NCBI GenBank assembly: GCA_011330545.1
Contig: DRQI01000404.1
Location: 1 to 8,765, forward strand
Direction: 5' to 3'
DNA length: 8,765 nt
Origin: Flavobacteriia bacterium
GTDB taxonomy: Bacteria > Bacteroidota > Bacteroidia > Flavobacteriales > Flavobacteriaceae
A program made the position numbers and the translations under genes. This document shows positions 1 to 6,794 of this stretch, one piece after another. Below the pieces are notes generated by a model. The model saw only the letters and a list, made by a program, of their open reading frames with translations, searched no databases and had not been told where the DNA came from. Numbering within the stretch: position 1 is the stretch's first letter; the number at the start of each line of letters is the position of its first letter.

Positions 1-1124
1 AGATTCAAAATTTTAGGGCAGAAGCACGATTTATGAGAGCCCTCAGCTATTGGCATGCGATGGATTTATTTGCCAATCCGCCGTTTGTAACAGATGCTGA
101 CCCAATTGGGGCATTTTTACCCAATCAAATTCAACGCGCCGATTTGTTTACATTCATAGAATCAGAATTATTAGACATCGAAGGGAAGATTGTTCCCGCA
201 AGGCAAAATGAATATGGCCGTGCCGACCAGGCAGCTGTTTGGATGCTATTGGCTAAATTGTATCTCAATGCAGAAGTCTATACCGGCGTACCTCGTTACA
301 GTGATGTAATTACGTATGTCAATAAAATTACCGGTGCCGGTTATTCTATTCCGGGCAACCCGTATTACCAACTGTTTTTAGCAGATAATGATACCAATGG
401 GGCTCAAAATGAAGTCATCTTCACCATTCCTTTCGATGGATTAAACACACAATCTTTTGGAGGGATGACATTTTTAGTACATGCTCCGGTAGGAGGAAGT
501 ATGCCACCAGCAGATTTCGGAATTAATGGTGGTTGGTTCGGACTTAGGACAACATCGACATTTGTCGAGCAATTTCCGGGGGAAGAAAATTCAGCAGACG
601 GAAGGGCATTGTTCTATACAGACGGACAACAAAAAGCAATTGATGATATTTCTAGGTTCACACATGGTTTTGCCATCCAAAAATTTAAAAATGTAGATGT
701 AAATGGCAATCCGGGTTCAGACCCCGACAATCATCCCGATACTGATTTTCCAATGTTTCGGTTGGCAGATGCTTACTTAATGTACGCCGAAGCCTTTGTG
801 AGAGGTGGAGGTGGTGACGCTGCTACTGCAGTGGGTTATATCAACCAATTGAGAGAACGGGCTTATGGAAATACCAACGGAAATATTACTACAAACGATT
901 TAACCTTAGACTTTATACTCTCTGAAAGGTCACGCGAATTATTTTGGGAAGCACACCGCAGAACCGATTTAATCCGATTCGGACAATTTACCACACAAGG
1001 CATCTGGCCTTGGAAAGGAAACGTTCCTCAAGGTACAACCACAGAAGCGTTTAGAGACGTTATGCCAATTCCGGCATCAGATTTAGGCGTTAATACCAAT
1101 TTACAACAAAACGAAGGATACTAA
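1..1124 (+). CDS. susD: SusD-like outer-membrane starch/maltodextrin-binding lipoprotein, C-terminal part (5' end cut by window)
   Basis: SusD-family proteins are surface lipoproteins that sit as a lid on a SusC TonB-dependent transporter and hand it oligosaccharides. The reading frame is open from base 3, so the ATG at 33 is an internal methionine and not the start: the codons before it read RAEARF, which joins MRALSYWHAMDLF to form the conserved SusD helix. Numbering from that Met, recognisable SusD parts are NPPFVTD (15-21), the helical stretch around QAAVWMLLAKLYLNAEVY (66-83), FPMFRLADAYLMYAEA (239-254), the family signature SERSRELFWEAHRRTDLIRF (297-316) and the typical end NLQQNEGY. 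About 370 residues are visible of a family length near 500-550; the signal peptide and lipobox lie outside. The SusE/F-like gene begins 12 bases after the stop, so the two are almost certainly co-transcribed. The alpha-glucan substrate is inferred from the neighbouring amylase. Confidence 0.93.
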   Translation, partial: IQNFRAEARFMRALSYWHAMDLFANPPFVTDADPIGAFLPNQIQRADLFTFIESELLDIEGKIVPARQNEYGRADQAAVWMLLAKLYLNAEVYTGVPRYSDVITYVNKITGAGYSIPGNPYYQLFLADNDTNGAQNEVIFTIPFDGLNTQSFGGMTFLVHAPVGGSMPPADFGINGGWFGLRTTSTFVEQFPGEENSADGRALFYTDGQQKAIDDISRFTHGFAIQKFKNVDVNGNPGSDPDNHPDTDFPMFRLADAYLMYAEAFVRGGGGDAATAVGYINQLRERAYGNTNGNITTNDLTLDFILSERSRELFWEAHRRTDLIRFGQFTTQGIWPWKGNVPQGTTTEAFRDVMPIPASDLGVNTNLQQNEGY

Positions 1125-1136
1125 AACAAAAATAAA

Positions 1137-2468
1137 ATGAGAAAAATAAAAATTTTAGGACTATTAATCATAGCTATTCTTAGCTTTAATTCTTGTACAA
1201 CCGATGACAGTATTGTTTTTATTGCACAAGAACCCGATGCATTTGCTTTTACAAATTCATTCTTATCACAATATACCCTAACCCCGGCTGCCGCTGATAA
1301 TTTAGGAGAACGCTTTACATGGTCTGACGCAGATTTTGATGTGCCTACCAATATTACTTATGAATTACAACGTTCTATAACCGGTGATTTTAGTGATGCC
1401 ACTGTGGTGGGAAGTACTTCAGGCAATGAATTGGCTGTAACCATAAGCCAATTATTGGCCATGGCTGCCGATGCAGGCTTAGATAATGACCCAAATACCC
1501 CTGAACCTGATACGGGGAATATTTATTTTAGGCTTAGAGCCTTTGCAGGAGCTTCTAACAGTACTACCGAAGTTTTTACAGAAGCACAAACCTTAGTAGT
1601 AGTATTACCCGAAATTGTAACCGGGCCAAATATTCAAATAGCTACTTGGGGTGTGGTAGGCTCAGGATATAATAACTGGGGTGCCTTTGCAGATGCGCCG
1701 TTTTATACTACAGACCAACCTAATGTATTGGTTGCCTATGTAGCCTTAAAAGACGGTGAAATTAAGTTTAGAGAGAATAATGATTGGGCGAGTAATTTTG
1801 GAGATACCGGAGCCGACGGTACCTTAGACGCCGGTGGCGATAATATTGCTGTTACCGCAGGAAATTATAAAATTGTTCTTGACCTTAACAACAATACCTA
1901 CACCATTGAAGAGTTTTCATGGGGTGTAGTTGGGTCTGCATGGAATGATTGGGGCAATGCCGGCCCGGATGCAAAGTTCTTCTATGATTATACAACCGAT
2001 ACTTTTAAACTCGGTGTAAAATTACAAGCAGGAGAAATGAAATTTAGAAAAAATAATGATTGGACAGAGAACTTTGGCGATACAGGAGCTGATGGCACCT
2101 TAGAGGCCGGTGGCGATAATATTGCTGTTACCGCAGGTTTCTATGCCATTACATTAGATCTAAATAATAATGCTTATACTATAGAGGCAGCCGATTTATT
2201 TGGCGTAGTTGGCTCAGGATACAATGATTGGGGCAACGGTGGCCCTGATTTTACATTCACACAAGTGAACCCTGATATTTGGGTAGCAGAAAATATTACT
2301 TTGATAGACGGTGAAATTAAATTCCGTGTGAATGAAGACTGGGCTATAAATTTTGGAGATACAGGAGCTGATGGCACACTAGACAGCGGTGGCGACAACA
2401 TTGCCGTTACTGCCGGTACAGTTACCATTACCTTAAACTTTACTGATAATACATATACCATAAATTAA
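1137..2468 (+). CDS. SusE/SusF-like surface lipoprotein with three tandem starch-binding-type modules
   Basis: This is probably a surface-anchored glycan-binding lipoprotein that captures alpha-glucan for the SusCD transporter. Residues 1-19 are a lipoprotein signal ending LSFNS before Cys20. The following TTDD resembles the acidic lipoprotein export signal that sends Bacteroidota lipoproteins to the outer leaflet. Residues about 25-155 match a SusE-type N-terminal beta-sandwich. Three homologous modules of 88-89 residues follow at 171-258, 262-350 and 355-443. Each has (W/F)GVVGS, NxWG, GE(I/M)KFR, a Trp in NNDW/NEDW, FGDTGADGTL and GGDNIAVTAG. The recurrent tryptophans (181/217, 272/309, 365/402) are candidate sugar-stacking residues. 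One N-terminal domain plus three modules is the layout of Bacteroides SusF (SusE has two), but no second SusE/F gene follows, so one protein may serve both roles. Starch as ligand is inferred from the adjacent GH13 enzyme. Confidence 0.9.
   Translation: MRKIKILGLLIIAILSFNSCTTDDSIVFIAQEPDAFAFTNSFLSQYTLTPAAADNLGERFTWSDADFDVPTNITYELQRSITGDFSDATVVGSTSGNELAVTISQLLAMAADAGLDNDPNTPEPDTGNIYFRLRAFAGASNSTTEVFTEAQTLVVVLPEIVTGPNIQIATWGVVGSGYNNWGAFADAPFYTTDQPNVLVAYVALKDGEIKFRENNDWASNFGDTGADGTLDAGGDNIAVTAGNYKIVLDLNNNTYTIEEFSWGVVGSAWNDWGNAGPDAKFFYDYTTDTFKLGVKLQAGEMKFRKNNDWTENFGDTGADGTLEAGGDNIAVTAGFYAITLDLNNNAYTIEAADLFGVVGSGYNDWGNGGPDFTFTQVNPDIWVAENITLIDGEIKFRVNEDWAINFGDTGADGTLDSGGDNIAVTAGTVTITLNFTDNTYTIN
1647..1910 (+). 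repeat. SusE/F module repeat 1
   Basis: First of three in-frame repeats, coding for residues 171-258 of the SusE/F-like lipoprotein. It shares an uninterrupted 32-base block (1830-1861) with repeat 2 (2106-2137), far above the similarity of the flanking parts of the two units. It has GYNNWG where the other two have (A/G)(W/Y)NDWG. Confidence 0.9.
1920..2186 (+). repeat. SusE/F module repeat 2
   Basis: Middle repeat, residues 262-350. It shares a 32-base exact block with repeat 1 in its 3' half and a different 20-base exact block (2079-2098) with repeat 3 (2358-2377), so it is a mosaic of its two neighbours. Confidence 0.9.
2199..2465 (+). repeat. SusE/F module repeat 3
   Basis: Last repeat, residues 355-443, running to the C-terminus with no tail. 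It starts FGVVGS where the other two start WGVVGS, so the first aromatic is Phe in place of Trp. It is the most diverged in its 3' half (GTVTITLNFTDNTYTIN). Confidence 0.9.
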
Positions 2469-2603
2469 GTATTTTAACATACCTTAATTTAAATTAGCAG
2501 TAAAGTAAAAAAAGAACTGTTTCTAAAAAATGTGATAGTTAAGTTATCAAAGGCCAATTTAACTAAACACCTATTTTATAGTTATATTGGTTTAGATGTC
2601 ATC

Positions 2604-2634
2604 TTTGAGCCTGCCTACTGTAGGCAGGCTCAAA
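2604..2634. repeat. 31-base perfect palindrome between the SusE/F-like gene and the amylase gene
   Basis: Two 15-base arms, 2604-2618 (tttgagcctgcctac) and 2620-2634 (gtaggcaggctcaaa), are exact reverse complements around a single T. As RNA this would fold into a GC-rich stem of about 14 pairs with a three-base loop. There is no T-run right after either arm, so it is not a classical intrinsic terminator in either direction. It lies 50 bases before the amylase ATG and could be a dispersed REP-like palindrome, a partial terminator, or an mRNA-stabilising stem that sets different expression of the two genes. The rest of this 216-base gap is AT-rich and I see no convincing TAnnTTTG promoter in it. 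Confidence 0.85.
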
Positions 2635-2684
2635 TTGGCATAGAGAATTACCTTTTAAAATGTTTACAATAAATATAAAAACAC

Positions 2685-5462
2685 ATGAAAAAAACACTAC
2701 TCTTTTTTTTACTGCTGCTAAGCAGCTTTAGTTATGCCCAAGTTCAAAATGTTACCTTTACCGTAACACCCCCTACTTTTAATGAAGATGACCCCATAAC
2801 CATTACGGTTTCTAATGTAAATCCGGCAGCTTGGGGAGTAACTGATATTTATCTTTGGGCATGGTCTTTTGATTTAAATGATGCCAATTCTATGGATTCT
2901 CCTACCAATGGCACATGGAATAATTCAAGCGAAGCACAAAAACTCACCAATAATGGTAATGGCACTTATTCAATATCATTTACGCCAACTACTTTTTATA
3001 ATAGAACAGGTATCGGCAGTATCGGGTTTTTGGTAAAAGCAAAAGACGGTACCGGCGATAAAAAATCGCAAGATAATGTAGTAGAAGTAGGTGCCTTTCA
3101 ATTGACAAGAACAGCCCCAACACAAAGTGTTACCCTATTGAATTCAGGGCAGTCATTAGCCATAACAGCTACTACTTCATTGGCGGCAGATTTTGTATTA
3201 AAAGCTAATGGTACCACCATTAATACCACAAATAATAGTACTTCCTATAGTTTTAACCATACTGTAACGCAAAATACAACTTACCTTTTAGAAGCTACTA
3301 ATAATGGCACTACCTTGGTTGAAACTTTTCAGGCCATTGTATCGGTTCCAGAACAAACGGTTCCGACAGGAATGAAAGACGGGCTCAATCTAAATCCGAA
3401 TGACAACACCAAGGCCACACTGGTTTTGTTTGCCCCTAATAAGCAAGTAGTACACGTTATTGGCGATTTTAACAACTGGCAAATCGACAATAATTATTTA
3501 ATGAATAAGGATACGCCTAACAATCGTTTTTGGATTGAATTGACGGGCTTAACTCCACAAACAAATCATGCCTATCAATATGTGGTGGATGGCGATATTG
3601 TAATTGCCGACCCGTATTCTACAACCATTTTAGATGAATCAAATGATGTATTTATCGATAATACCACCTATCCTAATTTACCGGCTTATCCGTCAGGAAA
3701 AACCAATCACGCGGTAACCTTGTTAAGAACCGGAGATACGCCCTATGTTTGGCAAACTACCAATTTCCAACGTCCTGCAAAAACCGATTTAGTAGTTTAT
3801 AAATTGTTGATAAGAGATTTTGACGTACTGCATAGTTTTGATGCGGTAAAAAGCCGGTTAGATTATTTACAAAATTTAGGAATTAATGCCATAGAATTTT
3901 TGCCCGTAAGCGAGTTTGACAATAATGAATCTTGGGGGTATAACCCGTCGTTTCACATGGCACTAGACAAATATTACGGTACCCCAACGGCTTTTAAACA
4001 GTTGATTGATGAATGCCACAATAGAGGAATTGCCGTTTTTTTAGATGTAGTTTATAATCATGCAACCGGACAAAACCCTTATTACAGGCTATGGAATACT
4101 GATAACGGTGGCTATGGCGGACAAGCGAGTAGTGACAGTCCGTTTTTCAATCCGGTAGCTACACATTCTTTTAGTGTATTTAATGACTTTAACCACAGTC
4201 AACAAGCCACTAAAGATTATGTAAAAAGAACGACGCAATATTGGATTAATGAATTCCATGTTGATGGATTCAGATGGGACCTAACCAAAGGGTTTACTCA
4301 AAATTGTACGCCTTCTGATGATGCCTGTACCGGGGCTTTTCAAGCAGATAGGGTAGCCGTATTAAAAGAGTATGCTGATTATCAGTGGGATGTTGACCCT
4401 AATTTTTATGTCATTTTTGAGCACTTAGGTACCAATGCTGAAGAAACCGAATGGGTAAATTATCGTTTAAGTGAAGGTAAGGGGATTATGATGTGGAGTA
4501 ATTTTAATTTTAATTATAACGAGGCCACCATGGGCTATCATGATATTGTAAACGGTAGCGTAAAATCAGATTTTTCTTGGATTTCGTATAAAAATAGAGG
4601 CTGGACAGTACCTGCTAATATGAGTTATATGGAAAGCCATGATGAAGAACGCTTGATGTATAAAAATTTACAGTTTGGCAATTCAAGTGGAAGTTATAAT
4701 GTGAAGGATTTAGCTACCGCTTTAGATAGAATGGAAATGGCAGGAGCTTTTTTCTTTACGGTACCGGGGCCAAAAATGATATGGCAATTTGGCGAATTAG
4801 GCTATGATTTTTCAATTAATTTTAACGGTAGAACCGGCAATAAGCCTATACGATGGGATTATTTTACCCAACAAGACAGAAAAGACCTATACGATGCTTG
4901 GGCCAAACTCATCAAATTAAAAAAGCAAGAAGCTATTTTTAAAACAGATGATTTTACCTTAGATGTTGGCAATACCAGTGGCTTAAAGAAAATTCATTTG
5001 ACCGATGTGGCCGCCAATCCAACCCTTAAACATATCACCATTATTGGTAATTTTGGAGTAACTACGCAAAGTATAGACCCTGAATTTCAACAAACCGGTA
5101 CTTGGTATGACCTTTTAAATAATAATACAACCATAAATGTTACCGATGTAAATGCGATGATTAGTTTACTGCCCGGAGAGTTTAAGGTATATGGAAGTAG
5201 TCAAGTTACATTGGCTGTAGGCGATGAGCGTTTGGTGGATGCTATTTCGTTATATCCCAATCCCGTTACCGATTCTTTTAAAATTAATACCGAAGCTAAT
5301 AAAGTTGATGTTTATGACATATCCGGAAGGTTGGTCAAAACATTTAAAGGCCGTTTTACTGAAAACAAATCGTACCCCATTGCCGAGTTAACAGATGGAA
5401 TTTACTTAGTGAGAATTACGTCTGAGGTAGGAGTATTGACTAAAAAAATTATTAAAAACTGA
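2685..5462 (+). CDS. Secreted multidomain GH13 alpha-amylase-family enzyme with T9SS C-terminal sorting domain
   Basis: Predicted to cut alpha-1,4 (possibly alpha-1,6) glucosidic bonds of starch or glycogen outside the cell. Residues 1-18 are a signal peptide (cleavage after SYA). Residues about 21-140 form an unassigned beta-rich domain and 144-222 an Ig-like one. Residues about 240-325 are an E-set/CBM48-like domain (VHVIGDFNNW, 256-265). The GH13 barrel spans about 365-760: region I DVVYNH (454-459), region II GFRWD with nucleophile Asp532, region III FEH with acid/base Glu579, region IV SHDEER with Asp653, so all three catalytic carboxylates are present. Cys541 and Cys548 could form a disulfide. 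After a C-terminal beta domain, residues 854-925 (SLYPNPVTD, VYDISGRLV, DGIYLVRI, KKIIKN) are a type A T9SS sorting domain. The gene is the third of the glucan locus. Region II has Gly where many amylases have His (DLTKG) and region IV reads SHDE, so a branching- or debranching-like specificity is possible. Confidence 0.92.
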   Translation: MKKTLLFFLLLLSSFSYAQVQNVTFTVTPPTFNEDDPITITVSNVNPAAWGVTDIYLWAWSFDLNDANSMDSPTNGTWNNSSEAQKLTNNGNGTYSISFTPTTFYNRTGIGSIGFLVKAKDGTGDKKSQDNVVEVGAFQLTRTAPTQSVTLLNSGQSLAITATTSLAADFVLKANGTTINTTNNSTSYSFNHTVTQNTTYLLEATNNGTTLVETFQAIVSVPEQTVPTGMKDGLNLNPNDNTKATLVLFAPNKQVVHVIGDFNNWQIDNNYLMNKDTPNNRFWIELTGLTPQTNHAYQYVVDGDIVIADPYSTTILDESNDVFIDNTTYPNLPAYPSGKTNHAVTLLRTGDTPYVWQTTNFQRPAKTDLVVYKLLIRDFDVLHSFDAVKSRLDYLQNLGINAIEFLPVSEFDNNESWGYNPSFHMALDKYYGTPTAFKQLIDECHNRGIAVFLDVVYNHATGQNPYYRLWNTDNGGYGGQASSDSPFFNPVATHSFSVFNDFNHSQQATKDYVKRTTQYWINEFHVDGFRWDLTKGFTQNCTPSDDACTGAFQADRVAVLKEYADYQWDVDPNFYVIFEHLGTNAEETEWVNYRLSEGKGIMMWSNFNFNYNEATMGYHDIVNGSVKSDFSWISYKNRGWTVPANMSYMESHDEERLMYKNLQFGNSSGSYNVKDLATALDRMEMAGAFFFTVPGPKMIWQFGELGYDFSINFNGRTGNKPIRWDYFTQQDRKDLYDAWAKLIKLKKQEAIFKTDDFTLDVGNTSGLKKIHLTDVAANPTLKHITIIGNFGVTTQSIDPEFQQTGTWYDLLNNNTTINVTDVNAMISLLPGEFKVYGSSQVTLAVGDERLVDAISLYPNPVTDSFKINTEANKVDVYDISGRLVKTFKGRFTENKSYPIAELTDGIYLVRITSEVGVLTKKIIKN
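5244..5459 (+). other. T9SS type A C-terminal sorting domain of the amylase
   Basis: Encodes residues 854-925. It has the usual Bacteroidota order: YPNPVTD, a short strand ending FKIN, the VDVYDISGRLV strand, ELTDGIYLVRI and a basic end KKIIKN. Established for the family: this domain directs passage through the type IX secretion pore and is removed on the way out. The enzyme is therefore expected to be released or attached at the surface by a route different from that of the SusE/F-like lipoprotein. Confidence 0.88.
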
Positions 5463-5495
5463 CCCCAGATTACAAGATTTTGACAAAAGTCTCAT

Positions 5496-6365
5496 TTACG
5501 CCATCTTTAAATTATTAATTTCTTGTTGGGTAAGTGCCCGCCAGCGCCCACGGGGAAGGTTTTTTTTGGTGAGTCCGGCAAAAACAACACGGTCTAGTTT
5601 TACAACTTTATACCCGAAGTGTTCGAATATTTTGCGTACAATGCGGTTTCTGCCCGAATGGATTTCAATGCCTATTTCGGTTTTCGGCTGATTTTCTATA
5701 TACGAGATATTATCTACAAAAACCATCCTTCCTTCTAAGGTAAAATTGTTGGCAATTTTTTGTAAATCTTTCATTGATAATTTCTTATCTAATGAAGCGT
5801 GGTATAGTTTCCGAACAGAATGTTTGGGGTGTGTCAGTTTTTTTGCCAACTCGCCATCATTGGTAAACAGTAGTAATCCGGTGGTATTTCTATCCAACCT
5901 ACCCACGGGATAAATGCGTTCTTTGGTAGCATTTGCTACGAGTTCCATCACCGTTTTTCTTCCCCGCTCGTCGTCCATGGTGGTAATATAGTTTTTGGGC
6001 TTATTCAATAAGATATATTGTTTGGCTTCGGGGTGAATCAGTGTGCCGTCAAATCGCACTTCGTCATTCAGCTGAACTTTGTACCCCATTTCGGTAATTA
6101 CTTTTCCATTTACCGTGGCATTGCCGGCTTTGATATAAGTATCAGCTTCTCTTCGCGAACAGATACCCGAATTGGCAATAAATTTGTTCAACCTGATTTC
6201 GGTTGGTTCTTCAGTGTTGCGTTGAGGTGTATTTTTTCGGATGCCTTTGCGATACCGGTTGGGTTTCGCTTTTTGAAAAGATGTTTTGTGTTGTTTTTTA
6301 GGATTGGTATTGCGAGAAGTACTACTGGCGTGTCGTCCTCTCGACGAGTTTTTGTTGGTTGCCAT
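5496..6365 (-). CDS. RsuA/RluB-family rRNA pseudouridine synthase
   Basis: Converts a specific uridine of ribosomal RNA to pseudouridine in the cytoplasm. By family resemblance the target is probably the 23S rRNA site of RluB, but RluE/RluF or 16S RsuA targets cannot be excluded. Residues 57-95 are an S4 RNA-binding domain (IRLNKFIANSGICSRREAD). The catalytic domain follows, with YILLNKPKN at 117-125 and the signature GRLDRNTTGLLLFTNDGELA at 155-174, where Asp158 is the catalytic residue; EIHSGRNRIVRKIFEHFGY (234-252) is the second family signature. Residues 1-55 are a disordered-looking, Lys/Arg/Asn/Ser-rich extension, common in Bacteroidota homologues and probably an RNA-contacting tail. 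The start at 6365 is supported by a TATCTTTG promoter motif just upstream. The gene converges with the amylase gene, 33 bases separating their stops, with no strong terminator hairpin between them. Confidence 0.93.
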   Translation of the reverse strand: MATNKNSSRGRHASSTSRNTNPKKQHKTSFQKAKPNRYRKGIRKNTPQRNTEEPTEIRLNKFIANSGICSRREADTYIKAGNATVNGKVITEMGYKVQLNDEVRFDGTLIHPEAKQYILLNKPKNYITTMDDERGRKTVMELVANATKERIYPVGRLDRNTTGLLLFTNDGELAKKLTHPKHSVRKLYHASLDKKLSMKDLQKIANNFTLEGRMVFVDNISYIENQPKTEIGIEIHSGRNRIVRKIFEHFGYKVVKLDRVVFAGLTKKNLPRGRWRALTQQEINNLKMA

Positions 6366-6381
6366 TGTTTATAATTTTCGG

Positions 6382-6389
6382 CAAAGATA
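6382..6389 (-). promoter_or_regulatory. Bacteroidota-type -7 promoter element for the pseudouridine synthase gene
   Basis: Read on the minus strand this is TATCTTTG, a full match to the Bacteroidota -7 consensus TAnnTTTG, ending 16 bases before the ATG at 6365. That leaves room for a very short 5' leader. No TTG is seen at the expected -33 spacing, so the call rests on the -7 box and its position. Confidence 0.6.
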
Positions 6390-6794
6390 CACTATTTTAC
6401 TACTGTTTTGTATTTTAATATTGAAAAAGTATACCACTCATATCCAATACAATAAGATTAAACCTTAATTGTAAATTGGCTTTGGAATTTCGGGGCTAAT
6501 GTATCATTCCATTCATTTAATGATATGTTATTGATAAATAGTTTTTTAATATTCTATCGTAATATCAGTTCGAGTGCCGCGACGAAAGAGTGGCGTATCG
6601 AGAGCTTTTTTAATAGCGAATAGCTAAATTCTCGATACAATTTTATAAAAACAATTTAAGCGGTTGCCTTAATAAAATACCCTGTTCCATGTTCAATAGA
6701 ACTTTTCGTTTTAATAACCAAGAAGCCTCCATCTGATAGTTAACAAATTTTTTGATACTACGTAAAGCTGATACCCTTTAATTTAGGTTGAATA
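6390..6794. other. Non-coding stretch between pseudouridine synthase and prenyltransferase genes
   Basis: Roughly 400 bases with no gene I can support. It is AT-rich except for the hairpin repeat at 6566-6638. The part 6639-6794 lies just downstream of the prenyltransferase stop on the minus strand and holds no clear intrinsic terminator. Short open stretches occur on the minus strand here (for example 6643-6732, 29 codons), but in more than one frame and without a promoter or recognisable family. They could be chance or the remains of a lost gene. Confidence 0.55.
6566..6638. repeat. Hairpin-rich intergenic element, probably a dispersed flavobacterial repeat
   Basis: Begins cagttcgagtg. A small hairpin follows, gccgc (6576-6580) with gtggc (6590-6594) and one G-U pair. 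Directly next to it is a 9-base perfect inverted repeat, gtatcgaga (6595-6603) with tctcgatac (6630-6638). Its loop can pair further as gct (6604-6606) with agc (6622-6624) after a small bulge. The words ttcgagtg and gtatcgaga next to hairpins are, to my recollection, frequent in flavobacterial intergenic regions; that is memory and was not searched. A matching right-hand cactcgaactg is missing, so this copy may be decayed or truncated. Confidence 0.6.

Noticed and set aside
33..35. ATG at 33 as the start of the SusD-like gene
   Set aside because: The frame is open to the window edge and the upstream codons (RAEARF) continue the conserved SusD helix, so this is an internal methionine of a truncated gene.
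1121..1351. Minus-strand open stretch of 76 codons across the susD/susE junction
   Set aside because: It lies antisense to the well-supported SusE/F-like gene, has no promoter box or family likeness, and is explained by the coding strand.
2174..2461. Minus-strand open stretch of 95 codons over the third SusE/F module
   Set aside because: Antisense shadow of a conserved repeat; the protein is low-complexity and matches no family.
2600..2656. Possible promoter for the amylase (CATCTTTG at 2600-2607 or TACCTTTT at 2649-2656)
   Set aside because: Each misses one consensus base of TAnnTTTG and neither has a TTG at proper -33 spacing, so independent transcription cannot be claimed.
5463..5495. 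Possible bidirectional terminator between the convergent amylase and pseudouridine synthase genes
   Set aside because: Only a weak A/T-paired stem (ttttg/caaaa) with almost no loop is present, without a GC stem or T-run.
6018..6374. Plus-strand open stretch of 118 codons opposite the pseudouridine synthase gene
   Set aside because: Entirely antisense to the N-terminal half of a clearly recognised enzyme; Phe/Ser-rich composition is typical of a reverse reading of basic coding sequence.
6286..6468. Plus-strand open stretch of 60 codons running out of the pseudouridine synthase start region
   Set aside because: Begins antisense to the enzyme's basic tail and runs through its promoter; hydrophobic by base composition only.
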